A stretch of DNA of 64,000 bases from Pseudomonas sp. 5P_3.1_Bac2 (lineage in GTDB: Bacteria; Pseudomonadota; Gammaproteobacteria; Pseudomonadales; Pseudomonadaceae). The notes below the pieces were generated by a model. The model saw nothing but the letters and a program-made list of their open reading frames with translations, did no database searches and was not told the origin of the DNA. How positions within the stretch are numbered: position 1 is the first letter of the stretch; each line of letters starts with the position of its first letter. Location: contig NZ_JANLNY010000022.1 in the NCBI RefSeq assembly GCF_025465995.1, positions 186,001 through 250,000 of the forward strand, given 5' to 3'. Position numbers and translations under genes: made by a program. Below are positions 17,875 to 27,536 of the stretch, piece after piece.

Positions 17875-19125
17875 ATGTTCCGTGCCCTAGCCGTTATTTT
17901 ACTGAGCCTTGTGTTGCTACCGGCGTTCGCCGATGACAAAGCCGCGACGCAAAAACAATTGGATGCTGCGCGCGCTGACGTTGGCGAGCTTAAGCAACTG
18001 CTGGAAAAGCTGCAGCAGGAGAAATCCGGCGTGCAGCAACAACTGCAGAAAACCGAAAGCGAAATGGGCCAGCTGGAGAAGCAAGTCAAAGGTCTGCAGC
18101 AGGATCTAAAAAAAAGTGAAAGCGAACTGCAACGCCTTAACGGCGAGAAAAAAACCCTCGAAGGCGCGCGCATCGAGCAGCAACGTCTGATTGGCATTCA
18201 AGCCCGCGCGGCTTATCAGAGCGGTCGCCAGGAATACCTCAAGCTGCTGCTGAACCAACAGAATCCAGAAAAATTCTCGCGCACCCTGACCTATTACGAT
18301 TACCTGAGCGAAGCGCGTCTGGAGCAGCTCAGTTCGTTCAACGAAACCCTGCGCCAGCTGGCTAATGTCGAAACCGACATCACTAACCAGCAGCAGCAAC
18401 TGCTTGAGCAAAAGAGCGCGCTGGATGGCCGCCGCGAGGAGCTCGCCGCCGCTCGTAAAGAACGGCAACTGGCGCTGGCCAAGCTGAATAAAGAATTCTC
18501 CGCCCGCGACCAAAAACTCAAAGCCCGCGAGCAAGATCAAGCCAACCTGACCCGCGTACTCAAGACCATCGAAGAGACCTTGGCGCGCCAAGCCCGTGAG
18601 GCCCGCGAAGCTGAACAAGCGCGTCAGCGTGCCCTGTTGGCGCAACAACAAAGCCCAAGCAATAGCACCAAAGCGCCAGTCGATGGTCCATTGGTGAGTG
18701 CCGGTGCCAGCTATGGTGGTCCTTTCGCCAGTGCGCGCGGCAAGTTGCCGTGGCCAGTCAATGGCCGCCTGGTCGCCCGTTATGGCACGCCACGCGGCAC
18801 TGACTCGCGGACTAAATGGGATGGCGTGCTGATCGGAGCGCCGGCCGGCAGCCAAGTGCATGCCGTGCACGGGGGGCGCGTGGTTTTTGCCGACTGGCTA
18901 CGCGGCGCTGGGCTGTTAGTTATTCTTGATCACGGCAACGGTTACCTGAGCCTGTATGGCCACAACCAAAGCCTGCTCAAAGATGCCGGGGATGTCGTCA
19001 AAGCAGGTGAAGCCATTGCCACGGTCGGCAATAGCGGCGGGCAAGACACCTCAGCGCTGTATTTCGCCATTCGTCAGCAGGGTCATGCGACCGATCCTGC
19101 GCAGTGGTGCAGAGCCCAGGGATAA
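17875..19125 (+). CDS. envC: Murein hydrolase activator EnvC
   Basis: A 416-aa periplasmic protein that activates division amidases (AmiA/AmiB type) under FtsEX control. It has a signal peptide (ending PAFA), a long coiled coil (about 22-255, rich in Q, E, K and L) and a low-complexity linker. The C-terminal LytM/M23 domain spans about 295-416. That domain is degenerate. The usual first His of HxGxD is replaced (SRTKWDGVLIG) and the HxHFE motif reads LYFAIR, so it cannot bind zinc as a peptidase. This agrees with an activator rather than a hydrolase. ctpA follows 39 bp downstream. Confidence 0.93.
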   Translation: MFRALAVILLSLVLLPAFADDKAATQKQLDAARADVGELKQLLEKLQQEKSGVQQQLQKTESEMGQLEKQVKGLQQDLKKSESELQRLNGEKKTLEGARIEQQRLIGIQARAAYQSGRQEYLKLLLNQQNPEKFSRTLTYYDYLSEARLEQLSSFNETLRQLANVETDITNQQQQLLEQKSALDGRREELAAARKERQLALAKLNKEFSARDQKLKAREQDQANLTRVLKTIEETLARQAREAREAEQARQRALLAQQQSPSNSTKAPVDGPLVSAGASYGGPFASARGKLPWPVNGRLVARYGTPRGTDSRTKWDGVLIGAPAGSQVHAVHGGRVVFADWLRGAGLLVILDHGNGYLSLYGHNQSLLKDAGDVVKAGEAIATVGNSGGQDTSALYFAIRQQGHATDPAQWCRAQG

Positions 19126-19164
19126 GTGCTGCATCTAAAGATTGACCACAGGAGTAATTTCGAC

Positions 19165-20466
19165 ATGCCGCATTTGTTGCGCCGTACGGCTCTAGCCTTG
19201 ACCCTTTCGCTGCTGGGCAGCACGGCAGGCTATGCCGCCACTGCCGCCGAAGCGGGCATTGGCGACGACAGCGCCCCGTTACCGCTGGAAGAGCTACGCA
19301 CCTTTGCGGAGGTCATGGACCGCATCAAGTCGGCCTATGTCGAGCCGGTGAGTGATAAAACCCTGCTGGAAAACGCCATCAAGGGCATGCTCAGCAACCT
19401 TGACCCGCATTCGGCTTACCTGGAGCCGGATGACTTCCGCGACCTGCAGGAAAGCACCAGCGGTGAGTTCGGCGGCCTGGGCATTGAAATCGGCACCGAA
19501 GACGGCTTTATCAAGGTGGTCTCGCCCATCGATGACACCCCGGCTTCAGCCGCTGGCATCCAGCCCGGCGACCTGATCATCAAGATCGACGGCCAACCGA
19601 CTAAAGATCAGTCGATGATGGAAGCCGTCGAGAAAATGCGCGGCAAGGCCGGCAGCAGCATCGAGCTGACCATCGTCCGTGAAGGTGGCAAGCCGTTCGA
19701 CGTCACCCTCAAACGGGCCGTGATCAAAGTCAAAAGTGTGCGCAGCCAGCTGCTTGAGAGCGGCTACGGCTACGTGCGTATCTCGCAGTTCCAGGTCAAC
19801 ACCGGCGAAGAAGTCGGTAAGGCCTTGGGCAAACTGCGCAAAGACAACGGCAAAAAACTCAGCGGCCTGGTCCTCGACCTGCGCAACAACCCAGGCGGCG
19901 TGCTGCAAGCGGCAGTGGAAGTGGCGGATCACTTCCTCAAAAGCGGCCTGATCGTCTACACCAAGGGCCGTATCGCCAACTCCGAACTGCGCTTTAGCGC
20001 CGACCCAGCCGACGCCAGCGAAGGCGTACCGTTGGTGGTGCTGATCAATGGCGGCAGCGCCTCGGCTTCGGAAATCGTCGCCGGCGCCCTGCAAGACCAC
20101 AAGCGTGGCGTGCTGATGGGCACCGACAGCTTCGGCAAAGGCTCGGTGCAAACCGTGCTGCCGCTGAACAACGACCGCGCCCTGAAGCTGACCACCGCGT
20201 TGTACTTCACCCCCAATGGCCGCTCGATCCAGGCCCAGGGCATCGTCCCGGACATCGAAGTGACCCGTGCCAAGCTCACCCGTGAGCAGGACGACGCCAG
20301 CATCAAGGAAGCCGATCTGCAAGGGCACCTGGGTAACGGCAACGGCGGTGCGGACAAGCCGAGCAAAGGCAAAGCCAGCAGCCCAGCGCGCCCGCAGGAT
20401 GATGACTACCAGCTCAGCCAGGCGCTTAACCTGCTCAAAGGCCTAAACGTCACCCGCAAGGACTGA
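19165..20466 (+). CDS. ctpA: Carboxy-terminal processing protease CtpA (S41)
   Basis: A 433-aa periplasmic serine protease. It has a signal peptide (ending TAGYAATA), an N-terminal helical region, a PDZ domain (about 90-175, SGEFGGLGIEIG) and the S41 catalytic domain. The nucleophile Ser lies in NGGSASASEIVAGAL and the general-base Lys in DSFGKGSVQTVLPL. A Ser/Lys-rich tail follows. In P. aeruginosa the orthologue at this locus degrades peptidoglycan endopeptidases with its partner LbcA, and the pairing with envC fits cell-wall remodelling. The ATG at 19165 is preferred because GGAG at 19151 precedes it. Confidence 0.95.
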   Translation: MPHLLRRTALALTLSLLGSTAGYAATAAEAGIGDDSAPLPLEELRTFAEVMDRIKSAYVEPVSDKTLLENAIKGMLSNLDPHSAYLEPDDFRDLQESTSGEFGGLGIEIGTEDGFIKVVSPIDDTPASAAGIQPGDLIIKIDGQPTKDQSMMEAVEKMRGKAGSSIELTIVREGGKPFDVTLKRAVIKVKSVRSQLLESGYGYVRISQFQVNTGEEVGKALGKLRKDNGKKLSGLVLDLRNNPGGVLQAAVEVADHFLKSGLIVYTKGRIANSELRFSADPADASEGVPLVVLINGGSASASEIVAGALQDHKRGVLMGTDSFGKGSVQTVLPLNNDRALKLTTALYFTPNGRSIQAQGIVPDIEVTRAKLTREQDDASIKEADLQGHLGNGNGGADKPSKGKASSPARPQDDDYQLSQALNLLKGLNVTRKD

Positions 20467-20494
20467 CCCCCAACGGGGCTTGCAACCTAAACTC

Positions 20495-20865
20495 GTAAGG
20501 TGCGTTAGCCGCGCAGCGGCGTAACGCACCTTACGCCCCAGCATCCCCAAGCAAAACCGCAGCATCGGACGGCTCGGCGTTACCCCTGCGGAACCACCGC
20601 GCAGACCCCATGATGCAAGCGCCTGTGCGGCGACTGCACCCTACGAGTGTCCCTACCACCCGTAGGGTGTGTAAGCCGCGCAGCGGCGTAACGCACCAAA
20701 CGTCCTCAGCATACCCACGCCAAACCTCAGCATCGGACAGCGCGGCGTTGCCCCTGCGGGACCATCGCGCAGACCCCATGGTGCAAGCGCCTGTGCGGCG
20801 ACTGCACCCTACGAGTGCCCCTGCCACCCGTAGGGTGTGTTAGCCGCGCAGCGGCGTAACGCACC
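20495..20865. repeat. Tandem intergenic repeat with three palindromic cores
   Basis: Three copies of a palindromic core related to GGTGCGTTAGCCGCGCAG / CGGCGTAACGCACC occur at about 20495-20534, 20662-20697 and 20831-20865. The first core extends to a near-perfect hairpin (GTAAGGTGCGTTA ... TAACGCACCTTAC with GCCGC/GCGGC inside). The 130-bp spacers between cores are themselves about 85% identical by eye, so the structure is roughly 2.2 tandem units of about 168 bp. The cores resemble dispersed hairpin elements often seen between Pseudomonas genes. An open frame across it on the minus strand is a by-product of the repeat. It fills most of the 525-bp ctpA-hisF gap. Confidence 0.85.
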
Positions 20866-20940
20866 GAGTCATTCTCGGCGCGCTATAACGACCCAAACGC
20901 CCAAACAACTCAAGCCACGTCCTAGTCGCCAGCCCCAATA

Positions 20941-20978
20941 AAAAAGCCCGACCTTGATCACTCAAGGTCGGGCTTTTT
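20941..20978. terminator. Bidirectional terminator, hisF side
   Basis: AAAAAGCCCGACCTTGA-TCAC-TCAAGGTCGGGCTTTTT is a 17-bp perfect stem with A/T runs on both sides. It lies 13 bp past the hisF stop on the minus strand. Confidence 0.9.
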
Positions 20979-20991
20979 ACTGCGTGCAGGC

Positions 20992-21762
20992 TTAGCGCAC
21001 GACGATGCCACGGCTGGCCAGGTAGGCCTTGGCTTCGGGCACGGTGTATTCGCCGAAGTGGAAAATACTTGCCGCCAGTACCGCATCGGCCTTGCCTTCG
21101 ATAATCCCGGCGGCCAAGTGCTCCAGGTTACCTACGCCGCCGGAGGCGATCACCGGGATGCCCACGGCTTCGCTGATGGCGCGGGTAACGCCCAGGTCGT
21201 AGCCGCTTTTGACGCCGTCCTGATCCATGCTGGTCAGCAGGATCTCACCGGCGCCTAGGTCTTCCATCTTCTTCGCCCACAGCACGGCGTCCAAACCGGT
21301 CGGCTTGCGTCCGCCATGGGTGAAGATTTCCCAGCGCGGCGCTTCACCCGGGGCGGACACCTTCTTCGCGTCGATGGCCACCACGATGCACTGCGAGCCA
21401 AAGCGCGAAGCGGCCTCACCGACGAACTCGGGCGTAAACACCGCTGCGGTGTTGATCGACACCTTATCGGCGCCGGCATTGAGCAGGTTGCGAATGTCCT
21501 GCACGGTGCGCACGCCGCCACCCACGGTCAGCGGAATAAACACCTGGCTGGCCATACGCTCAACGGTATGCAGAGTGGTGTCGCGGCCATCGACGCTGGC
21601 GGTGATGTCGAGAAAGGTGATCTCGTCCGCGCCCTGCTCGTTGTAGCGGCGGGCGATTTCCACCGGGTCGCCGGCATCGCGGATATTTTCAAACTTGACG
21701 CCTTTGACCACGCGGCCATTGTCGACGTCCAGGCAGGGGATGATGCGTTTAGCCAGTGCCAT
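20992..21762 (-). CDS. hisF: Imidazole glycerol phosphate synthase, cyclase subunit HisF
   Basis: A 256-aa TIM-barrel subunit that uses ammonia from HisH to convert PRFAR to imidazole glycerol phosphate and AICAR in histidine biosynthesis. It begins [19 protein letters not shown], with the catalytic Asp, and has [21 protein letters not shown] and [11 protein letters not shown] phosphate-binding loops. The ATG at 21762 gives the family N-terminus. It is last of the hisB-hisH-DUF2164-hisA-hisF cluster. Confidence 0.97.
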   Translation of the reverse strand: MALAKRIIPCLDVDNGRVVKGVKFENIRDAGDPVEIARRYNEQGADEITFLDITASVDGRDTTLHTVERMASQVFIPLTVGGGVRTVQDIRNLLNAGADKVSINTAAVFTPEFVGEAASRFGSQCIVVAIDAKKVSAPGEAPRWEIFTHGGRKPTGLDAVLWAKKMEDLGAGEILLTSMDQDGVKSGYDLGVTRAISEAVGIPVIASGGVGNLEHLAAGIIEGKADAVLAASIFHFGEYTVPEAKAYLASRGIVVR

Positions 21763-21826
21763 AACTCTGCTCTCGGTTAACTCGGGCCAGCCTCTCACTC
21801 ACAAGAGGCCAGCCTAGGCGGCGGAT

Positions 21827-22564
21827 TTAGCCCTTAAAGGCGTCGCACAGGGCTTGCGCCTCGGCCACATCCAGGGTGCCTTCGTAGATCGCCCGGCCAG
21901 TGATGGCGCCGATGATGCCAGGGGCACGGGCATTGAGCAGCTTCTGGATATCACCCAGGTTGTGGATGCCACCCGAAGCGATCACGGGGATGCGGCTGGC
22001 GGCAGCCAAGGCGGCTGTGGCTTCGATGTTGCAGCCCTGCATCATGCCGTCTTTGGCGATGTCGGTATAAACGATGGCGCTGACGCCGTCGGCTTCAAAA
22101 CGCTTGGCCAGATCCACCGCTTGCACGCTGCTGACTTCCGCCCAACCGTCGGTGGCGACGAAGCCATCTTTGGCATCCAGACCGACAATCACTTTACCTG
22201 GGAAGGCTTTGCACGCCTCGGCCACGAACTCCGGTTGCTTCACCGCCTTGGTGCCGATGATGACGTAGCTGACGCCCGCTTTAACGTAGTGCTCGATGGT
22301 CTCCAGCGAGCGGATGCCGCCGCCGATCTGGATCGGCAGTTGCGGGTAGCGCTTGGCAATTGCGGTGACCACTTCGCCGTTGACCGGCTGGCCTTCGAAG
22401 GCGCCGTTAAGGTCGACCAGATGCAGACGGCGGCAGCCACCTTCTACCCATTTGGCGGCCATGCTTACCGGGTCATCGGAAAACACCGTGGAGTCTTCCA
22501 TGCGGCCCTGACGCAGACGCACACAGGCGCCGTCTTTAAGGTCGATTGCGGGAATAATCAGCAT
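21827..22564 (-). CDS. hisA: Phosphoribosylformimino-5-aminoimidazole carboxamide ribotide isomerase HisA
   Basis: A 245-aa TIM-barrel isomerase that converts ProFAR to PRFAR, the substrate of HisF/HisH. The N-terminal [17 protein letters not shown] carries the catalytic Asp. [30 protein letters not shown] and [12 protein letters not shown] are the phosphate-binding and catalytic loops. It is located between the DUF2164 gene and hisF on the same strand with short gaps, consistent with one operon. Confidence 0.97.
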   Translation of the reverse strand: MLIIPAIDLKDGACVRLRQGRMEDSTVFSDDPVSMAAKWVEGGCRRLHLVDLNGAFEGQPVNGEVVTAIAKRYPQLPIQIGGGIRSLETIEHYVKAGVSYVIIGTKAVKQPEFVAEACKAFPGKVIVGLDAKDGFVATDGWAEVSSVQAVDLAKRFEADGVSAIVYTDIAKDGMMQGCNIEATAALAAASRIPVIASGGIHNLGDIQKLLNARAPGIIGAITGRAIYEGTLDVAEAQALCDAFKG

Positions 22565-22601
22565 CGCTAAAACCTGCTCTAAGTCTTAAAAATTCGGTGG
22601 A

Positions 22602-22862
22602 TCAGCTCTTCTCGAGCGCCCACAGGTCACTTTCGATGCTCTCAAAGCGCTCTTTGAGCTGCGTCTGCACATCGAAAATGGCTCGGTTGTAGTAGTGCGG
22701 GGCGATCTCGCGGGCGAACAGCTCAAGCACTTCGGCGGCCTCGAAACTGCCTAAGTCCAGCTCGAAGCGATCCGCCATAAAGCGCTTGATCGCCTGGCAA
22801 GCATCACGCTCCTGATCCACCGTGAGGGTCATCAGGGGCGCTTTGCTGCGACCGCGCGCCAT
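22602..22862 (-). CDS. DUF2164 protein inside the his operon
   Basis: An 86-aa basic-to-acidic helical protein ([25 protein letters not shown]...). The DUF2164 pattern IKRFMADRFELDLGSFEAAEVLELFAREIAPHYYNRAIFDVQ is recognisable. Function is unknown. Its ATG overlaps the hisH stop (ATGA), so it is translationally coupled to histidine biosynthesis genes. This placement is shared by pseudomonads. No signal peptide, membrane segment or catalytic motif is seen. Confidence 0.85.
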   Translation of the reverse strand: MARGRSKAPLMTLTVDQERDACQAIKRFMADRFELDLGSFEAAEVLELFAREIAPHYYNRAIFDVQTQLKERFESIESDLWALEKS

Positions 22863-23500
22863 CAGCGTTGGCCGTCCCAATTGACGAAGTTGCGCAGCAG
22901 TTGCAGGCCGTTGGTGTGGCTTTTTTCCGGGTGGAACTGCACAGCAAAACGCGAACCGTCGGCCAGCGCAGCGGCGAAGTCCTTACCGTAATGACCACGA
23001 CCGACTACCTGCGCCGGGTTGCCGGCTTCGATGTAGTAGCTATGGACAAAATAGAACCGCGACAAATCGTCGATGCCCTGCCACAGCGGGTGATCGGTGA
23101 CCTGCTGCACTTCGTTCCAGCCCATGTGCGGGACTTTCAGCGGCGCGCCGTCTTCCACCAGATTCTTTCCGAAGAAGCGCACTTGGCCGGGGAACAGGCC
23201 AATGCAATCCACTCCGTCGTTCTCTTCGCTGTGCTCAAGCAAGGCCTGCATGCCCACGCAAATGCCGAGGAACGGCCGATCGACGCTGACTTCACGCACC
23301 AACGAGTCGAAGCCCAGACGTTTGATTTCCGCCATACAATCACGAATCGCGCCGACACCGGGGAACACCACGCGATCTGCTTCGCGGATCACCTGCGCAT
23401 CGCTGCTCACTACCACTTTACCGGCGCCTACATGCTCCAGGGCCTTGGCCACCGAGTGCAGATTGCCCATGCCATAGTCGATTACCGCTACCGTTTGCAC
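22862..23500 (-). CDS. hisH: Imidazole glycerol phosphate synthase, glutaminase subunit HisH
   Basis: A 212-aa class I glutamine amidotransferase that feeds ammonia to HisF. The nucleophile Cys lies in [12 protein letters not shown] and the His/Glu of the triad in VQFHPEKSH. The N-terminus ([20 protein letters not shown]) is typical. The start immediately follows the hisB stop, and the stop overlaps the DUF2164 start, showing tight operon structure. Confidence 0.97.
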   Translation of the reverse strand: MQTVAVIDYGMGNLHSVAKALEHVGAGKVVVSSDAQVIREADRVVFPGVGAIRDCMAEIKRLGFDSLVREVSVDRPFLGICVGMQALLEHSEENDGVDCIGLFPGQVRFFGKNLVEDGAPLKVPHMGWNEVQQVTDHPLWQGIDDLSRFYFVHSYYIEAGNPAQVVGRGHYGKDFAAALADGSRFAVQFHPEKSHTNGLQLLRNFVNWDGQR

Positions 23501-24094
23501 TTACAGGCACCCTTTAGTCGACGGCATCTGCCCGGCCATGCGGGGGTCCAGCTCGATGGCCATGCGCAGGGCGCGGCCAAAGGCTTTGAACACGGTTTCG
23601 ATTTGGTGGTGGGTGTTGGTGCCACGCAGGTTGTCGATGTGCAAGCTGACCAAAGCGTGGTTAACGAAACCTTGGAAAAACTCCTGGAACAGGTCCACGT
23701 CGAAGCCACCGACCACCGCGCGGGTGAACGGCACGTGCATCTGCAGGCCAGGACGGCCGGAGAAGTCGATCACGACACGGGACAAGGCTTCGTCCAACGG
23801 CACATAGGAGTGGCCGTAACGGGTCATGCCTTTTTTGTCGCCCACGGCCTTGGCGAACGCCTGGCCCAGGGTGATGCCGACGTCTTCGACGGTGTGGTGG
23901 TCGTCGATATGCAGATCACCCTGGCACTGGATATCCAGGTCGATCAGGCCGTGACGGGCAATCTGATCGAGCATGTGCTCAAGGAATGGCACGCCAATAG
24001 CGAACTTGGCTTTACCAGTACCATCCAGGTTGATCGAGACCTTAACTTGGGTCTCCAGGGTGTTGCGCTCGACGAATGCCGTACGTTCGGCCAT
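23501..24094 (-). CDS. hisB: Imidazoleglycerol-phosphate dehydratase HisB (monofunctional)
   Basis: A 197-aa Mn-dependent dehydratase making imidazole acetol phosphate. The metal-binding repeats [12 protein letters not shown] and HxxxE-type segments ([34 protein letters not shown]) are present. The phosphatase domain of the enterobacterial bifunctional protein is absent, as usual in Pseudomonas. The ATG at 24094 is chosen over the adjoining GTG. It is the first gene of the his cluster. Confidence 0.97.
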   Translation of the reverse strand: MAERTAFVERNTLETQVKVSINLDGTGKAKFAIGVPFLEHMLDQIARHGLIDLDIQCQGDLHIDDHHTVEDVGITLGQAFAKAVGDKKGMTRYGHSYVPLDEALSRVVIDFSGRPGLQMHVPFTRAVVGGFDVDLFQEFFQGFVNHALVSLHIDNLRGTNTHHQIETVFKAFGRALRMAIELDPRMAGQMPSTKGCL

Positions 24095-24212
24095 CACCAG
24101 CTCCAGAATTAACTCGTGAAAAAGGCAGGCATTATAGGCGGCACGTGGCCTGCACGGCTACCAGCGCAGCCTGCGCCTGGTCTACTGCGACCAGAGCGCA
24201 GGGCAACGGGCC

Positions 24213-25871
24213 TTAGCGGAACAGCACCAAGGTTTTCTCGAGGGTGATCCACACGCCCCAGGCCAGCGGAATACCCACGGCCAGCCAGGCCAACAGCGCC
24301 AAGGCTTGGCTGCCAGCGGCAGGCGCCCAGGACAGTTCAGCGGCTTGCGGAGCTTTTTTCGCCTCACTGGCGCGCTCAGCAGCCAGCTCCGCTTCGCTCA
24401 TAAAATGCTTAGGCGCCACAGGACGCACCAAGGCGTTACAGATAAAGCCCAGCACCAACAGGCCTGCGAGGATATACAGGGTGATGTCATAGGCGGCCGC
24501 ACGCTCGACGCCAATGCTCAGCTGGTACTCGCGCAGATAGTTAACCAGCACCGGGCCGAGAATCCCCGCCGCCGCCCAAGCCGTCAGTAAGCGGCCATGG
24601 ATAGCACCAACCATTTGGGTACCGAATAGGTCTGCCAGATAAGCGGGCACGGTGGCAAAGCCGCCGCCGTACATCGACAAAATGATGCAAAACGCCAGCA
24701 CAAACAGCGCCAGACTGCCGACATTACCCAGCGCCGGCACTGCAGCATAGAGGGCAAAGCCTAAGCCGAAGAACACAAAGTAAGTGGCTTTACGGCCGAT
24801 AAAATCCGAGCAGGAAGCCCAGAAGAAGCGCCCACCGATATTGAACAGGCTAAGCAAACCGGTGAAACCTGCGGCGATTGCAGCAATCTCGACCAACTGC
24901 GCCGCGCTTAACTCAGTAAACGACAACTGATTACCCAGCAACTGACCGGCGAACACCTCCTGCAACAGCGGCGAGGACATGCCGATAATGCCAATACCCG
25001 CCGACACGTTCAGGCACAGCACCGCCCATACCAACCAGAACTGCGGGGTGCGCCAGGCTTTGCTGACGTGCACATGGCCCTGGGTGATCATGACGTTGCT
25101 GGCTTGCTTAGCCGGCGCCGTCCAACCCGCAGGTTTCCAGCCGGTGGGCGGAACGCGGTAGCCCAAGGCGCCAGCCAGCATAAAGACGAAATAAATCGCT
25201 GCCATAGCGACAAAGCTTTGCCACACCCCCACACCATCAGCGCTGGCGAAGTGGCCCATCAGCGCCGTAGCCAGCGGGGCACCGACCATGGCACCACCGC
25301 CAAAGCCCATGATCGCCATGCCAGTGGCCATGCCGCGCTTGTCCGGAAACCACTTGACCAAGGTCGACACCGGCGAGATGTAGCCCAACCCCAGACCAAT
25401 ACCGCCAATCACCCCTGAGCCCAGCCACATCAGCCAAATCTGATGGCTGTAGACACCGAGGGCGGAAATCAGCAGACCGCCACACCAGCACAGCGCGGAA
25501 ACCAAACCAGCCTTGCGCGGCCCAGCCTTCTCCAGCCAGCCGCCCCACAGCGCTGCCGAACAACCAAGAAAGACGAAGAACAGCGTGTACATCCACCCCA
25601 GCATGGAGATTTGCCAGTCACAACTACTGGCAAACACCTGCTCGAAAAACCCTAGATCGGCGCTGCACGCCACGGGGGCTGTGATGCCAATGGCCTTCGA
25701 CAGCGGCAACCAAAACACCGAGAAACCGTAGGCCATGCCAATGCACAAATGGATAGCCAAAGCTGCTGGCGGCACTAGCCAGCGGTTAAAGCCAGGTTTG
25801 GCAATGATGCGTTCTTTACTGAGAAAAGCAGGCTGCGCAGATGCGCCGTCCGGGTTAATGGCGACCGTCAT
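24213..25871 (-). CDS. OFA-family MFS transporter (oxalate/formate antiporter-like)
   Basis: A 552-aa inner-membrane carrier with 12 or more membrane segments and a long insertion between the first two segments. The MFS motif A-like loop WFPDKRGMATGMAIMGFGGGAM and the second-half FWASCSDFIGRK are characteristic of the OFA branch. An acidic/Ala-rich stretch (MSEAELAAERASEAKKAPQAAELS) leads to an extra C-terminal hydrophobic segment (LALLAWLAVGIPLAWGVWITL). The true substrate cannot be told; monocarboxylates are typical for the branch. The ATG at 25871 begins MTVAINPDG after an AGAGA. It is divergent from nothing and lies alone between hisB and a lipid hydroxylase. Confidence 0.85.
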   Translation of the reverse strand: MTVAINPDGASAQPAFLSKERIIAKPGFNRWLVPPAALAIHLCIGMAYGFSVFWLPLSKAIGITAPVACSADLGFFEQVFASSCDWQISMLGWMYTLFFVFLGCSAALWGGWLEKAGPRKAGLVSALCWCGGLLISALGVYSHQIWLMWLGSGVIGGIGLGLGYISPVSTLVKWFPDKRGMATGMAIMGFGGGAMVGAPLATALMGHFASADGVGVWQSFVAMAAIYFVFMLAGALGYRVPPTGWKPAGWTAPAKQASNVMITQGHVHVSKAWRTPQFWLVWAVLCLNVSAGIGIIGMSSPLLQEVFAGQLLGNQLSFTELSAAQLVEIAAIAAGFTGLLSLFNIGGRFFWASCSDFIGRKATYFVFFGLGFALYAAVPALGNVGSLALFVLAFCIILSMYGGGFATVPAYLADLFGTQMVGAIHGRLLTAWAAAGILGPVLVNYLREYQLSIGVERAAAYDITLYILAGLLVLGFICNALVRPVAPKHFMSEAELAAERASEAKKAPQAAELSWAPAAGSQALALLAWLAVGIPLAWGVWITLEKTLVLFR

Positions 25872-25997
25872 TTTTGTTCTCTTATTGGGAGTTAGGCAAA
25901 ACTCGCGCCGCAACCTTGTTTGGCACGCAAATGTCGCGACAGCGGTGAGATTAGCATTTATTTTTGCCGCCATACACGATCAAACGCACAGATCGTC

Positions 25998-27212
25998 TCA
26001 GCTTAGAGGGCTCGCCGACAGCGCCGATCCGCGTCCATATAGCCAGACAAACCAGCCCCAGTTCGCGACAGCCAGCCCTGCCAGCACTAAGCCCAGCACC
26101 TGCCCCTGTAAGCCCCAACTCAGCGCCGCCAGCGTCAGCAGCAGTAGGCGCAAGCTTTCCAGTTGCCACACATAGCGCGCGCCATCGAACAAGCGCCCGA
26201 GGCTGACGCAGCCCAGCAGCGTCAGCCCCGCCAGCATCAGTACCTGCCAGGCGGCCGCCTGTTTAAGGCTGAACAAAAACAGTAGCGCCAGGCCATTGAT
26301 CAACAGCATCTGCACTGCCGCATAGGCCTGCAACTGAGGGGCATAACGGCCTTGGTACTTATGCTCCGGCATGCTCGGCCAAGGTTGCTGGCGTACATCC
26401 TGCGGCCGCCAGCCGGTGGGCATCCACCACAGGCGCAGCTTGTCCCACCAACGGCGGGTGGCGCAGGCATCGGCCCAAAGCAAACGCCACCAGGAAAACT
26501 GCAACCGCAGCGGATCAAAGCTATTCACCGGCGTGGTCACGCCATAACGCACCGGCTCGTGCTCCTGGGCATAAGTACCGAATAAGCGATCCCAGATAAT
26601 GAACACACCACCGTGGTTTTTATCGATGTAGCAGTCGTTTTGCCCATGGTGCACGCGGTGCAGCGATGGCGTGATCAGCACCTGCTCCAGCCAGCCGAGC
26701 TTGCCGATGTGCTGGCTATGTATCCAAAACTGATAGGTCAGCTGGCAGCCCAACAACAGCAGGAACATCGGTAATGGCATGCCCAGCAGCGCCAAAGGCA
26801 AATAAAACGGCCAGTCGAAGCCAGTTTGAAAGGCACCTTTGCGCAGGGCTGTGGATAAGTTGAAGTCTTCGCTGGAGTGATGGGGTTGATGGGCGCCCCA
26901 CAGCAGGTTGTAGCCATGCATGCTGCGGTGCGACCAGTAAAAGCAGAAGTCCACCAAGATAAAACCCAGCAGCCATTGCCACGGCGAATGGCTGTCCCAC
27001 TCCAGCCAGCGCGCATGCTCATAAAGCCAAGCGTAGGGCACGATCAACAACAGGCGCAGCGGCGCTTCCAATAGCACGCGCAGTAACGCGGTGTGCATGC
27101 TGGTGCTGGCATCGGCCAGGCGATAGGTATGCCGGCCGCTGTAACGCTCGTAAGCTAACTCCAGCAGGATCAGCAGGACATACAGGGGAAAAGCCAGCAC
27201 CGCGACGTTCAT
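25998..27212 (-). CDS. Membrane fatty acid hydroxylase / sterol desaturase superfamily protein
   Basis: A 404-aa integral membrane di-iron protein. The histidine boxes HRSMH (HxxxH), HQPHH (HxxHH) and HRVHH (HxxHH) are all present in order between about residues 95 and 200. Four or more membrane segments surround them, and the C-terminal 120 residues contain further hydrophobic helices. Such proteins hydroxylate or desaturate membrane lipids using O2. The exact lipid is unknown. The ATG at 27212 follows GAGGTGG. No partner genes adjoin. Confidence 0.88.
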   Translation of the reverse strand: MNVAVLAFPLYVLLILLELAYERYSGRHTYRLADASTSMHTALLRVLLEAPLRLLLIVPYAWLYEHARWLEWDSHSPWQWLLGFILVDFCFYWSHRSMHGYNLLWGAHQPHHSSEDFNLSTALRKGAFQTGFDWPFYLPLALLGMPLPMFLLLLGCQLTYQFWIHSQHIGKLGWLEQVLITPSLHRVHHGQNDCYIDKNHGGVFIIWDRLFGTYAQEHEPVRYGVTTPVNSFDPLRLQFSWWRLLWADACATRRWWDKLRLWWMPTGWRPQDVRQQPWPSMPEHKYQGRYAPQLQAYAAVQMLLINGLALLFLFSLKQAAAWQVLMLAGLTLLGCVSLGRLFDGARYVWQLESLRLLLLTLAALSWGLQGQVLGLVLAGLAVANWGWFVWLYGRGSALSASPLS

Positions 27213-27536
27213 AACCACCTCGGTTTTATTATTCTGCCTGCCAGACTAGCGCCAGCACGCCGCCCTGCGAGCAGCTAAAAACGCCAAATGACCGAGCCTA
27301 ATCCGCCAGCCGCGGGGAACCGCCATGCTCACCGGCTATCCAAACACAACATCCAGTTGCACCCGCACGCCAAGCGCCGCACGGCCATGGGCGCGCCATA
27401 AACAGCGCACCGGGCCAAGCACTTGGGTTAATCAGCGCGTCCCCGCCAGCCAACGCCGCCCTTCGGCGAACGCTGGCGTTATACTCGTCGGTCTAAGCCG
27501 CTCATTACTTTTAAGCTTCACCACAAGGATTCGCAC
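27213..27536. other. 324-bp spacer between divergent genes
   Basis: It separates the hydroxylase gene from asmA and must contain both promoters. No strong dyad, RNA or conserved short gene is seen. Confidence 0.5.

Noticed and set aside
20531..20827. 98-codon open frame on the minus strand with an internal amino-acid repeat
   Set aside because: It is only the translation of the tandem DNA repeat; it has no ribosome site and its repeats follow the DNA units.
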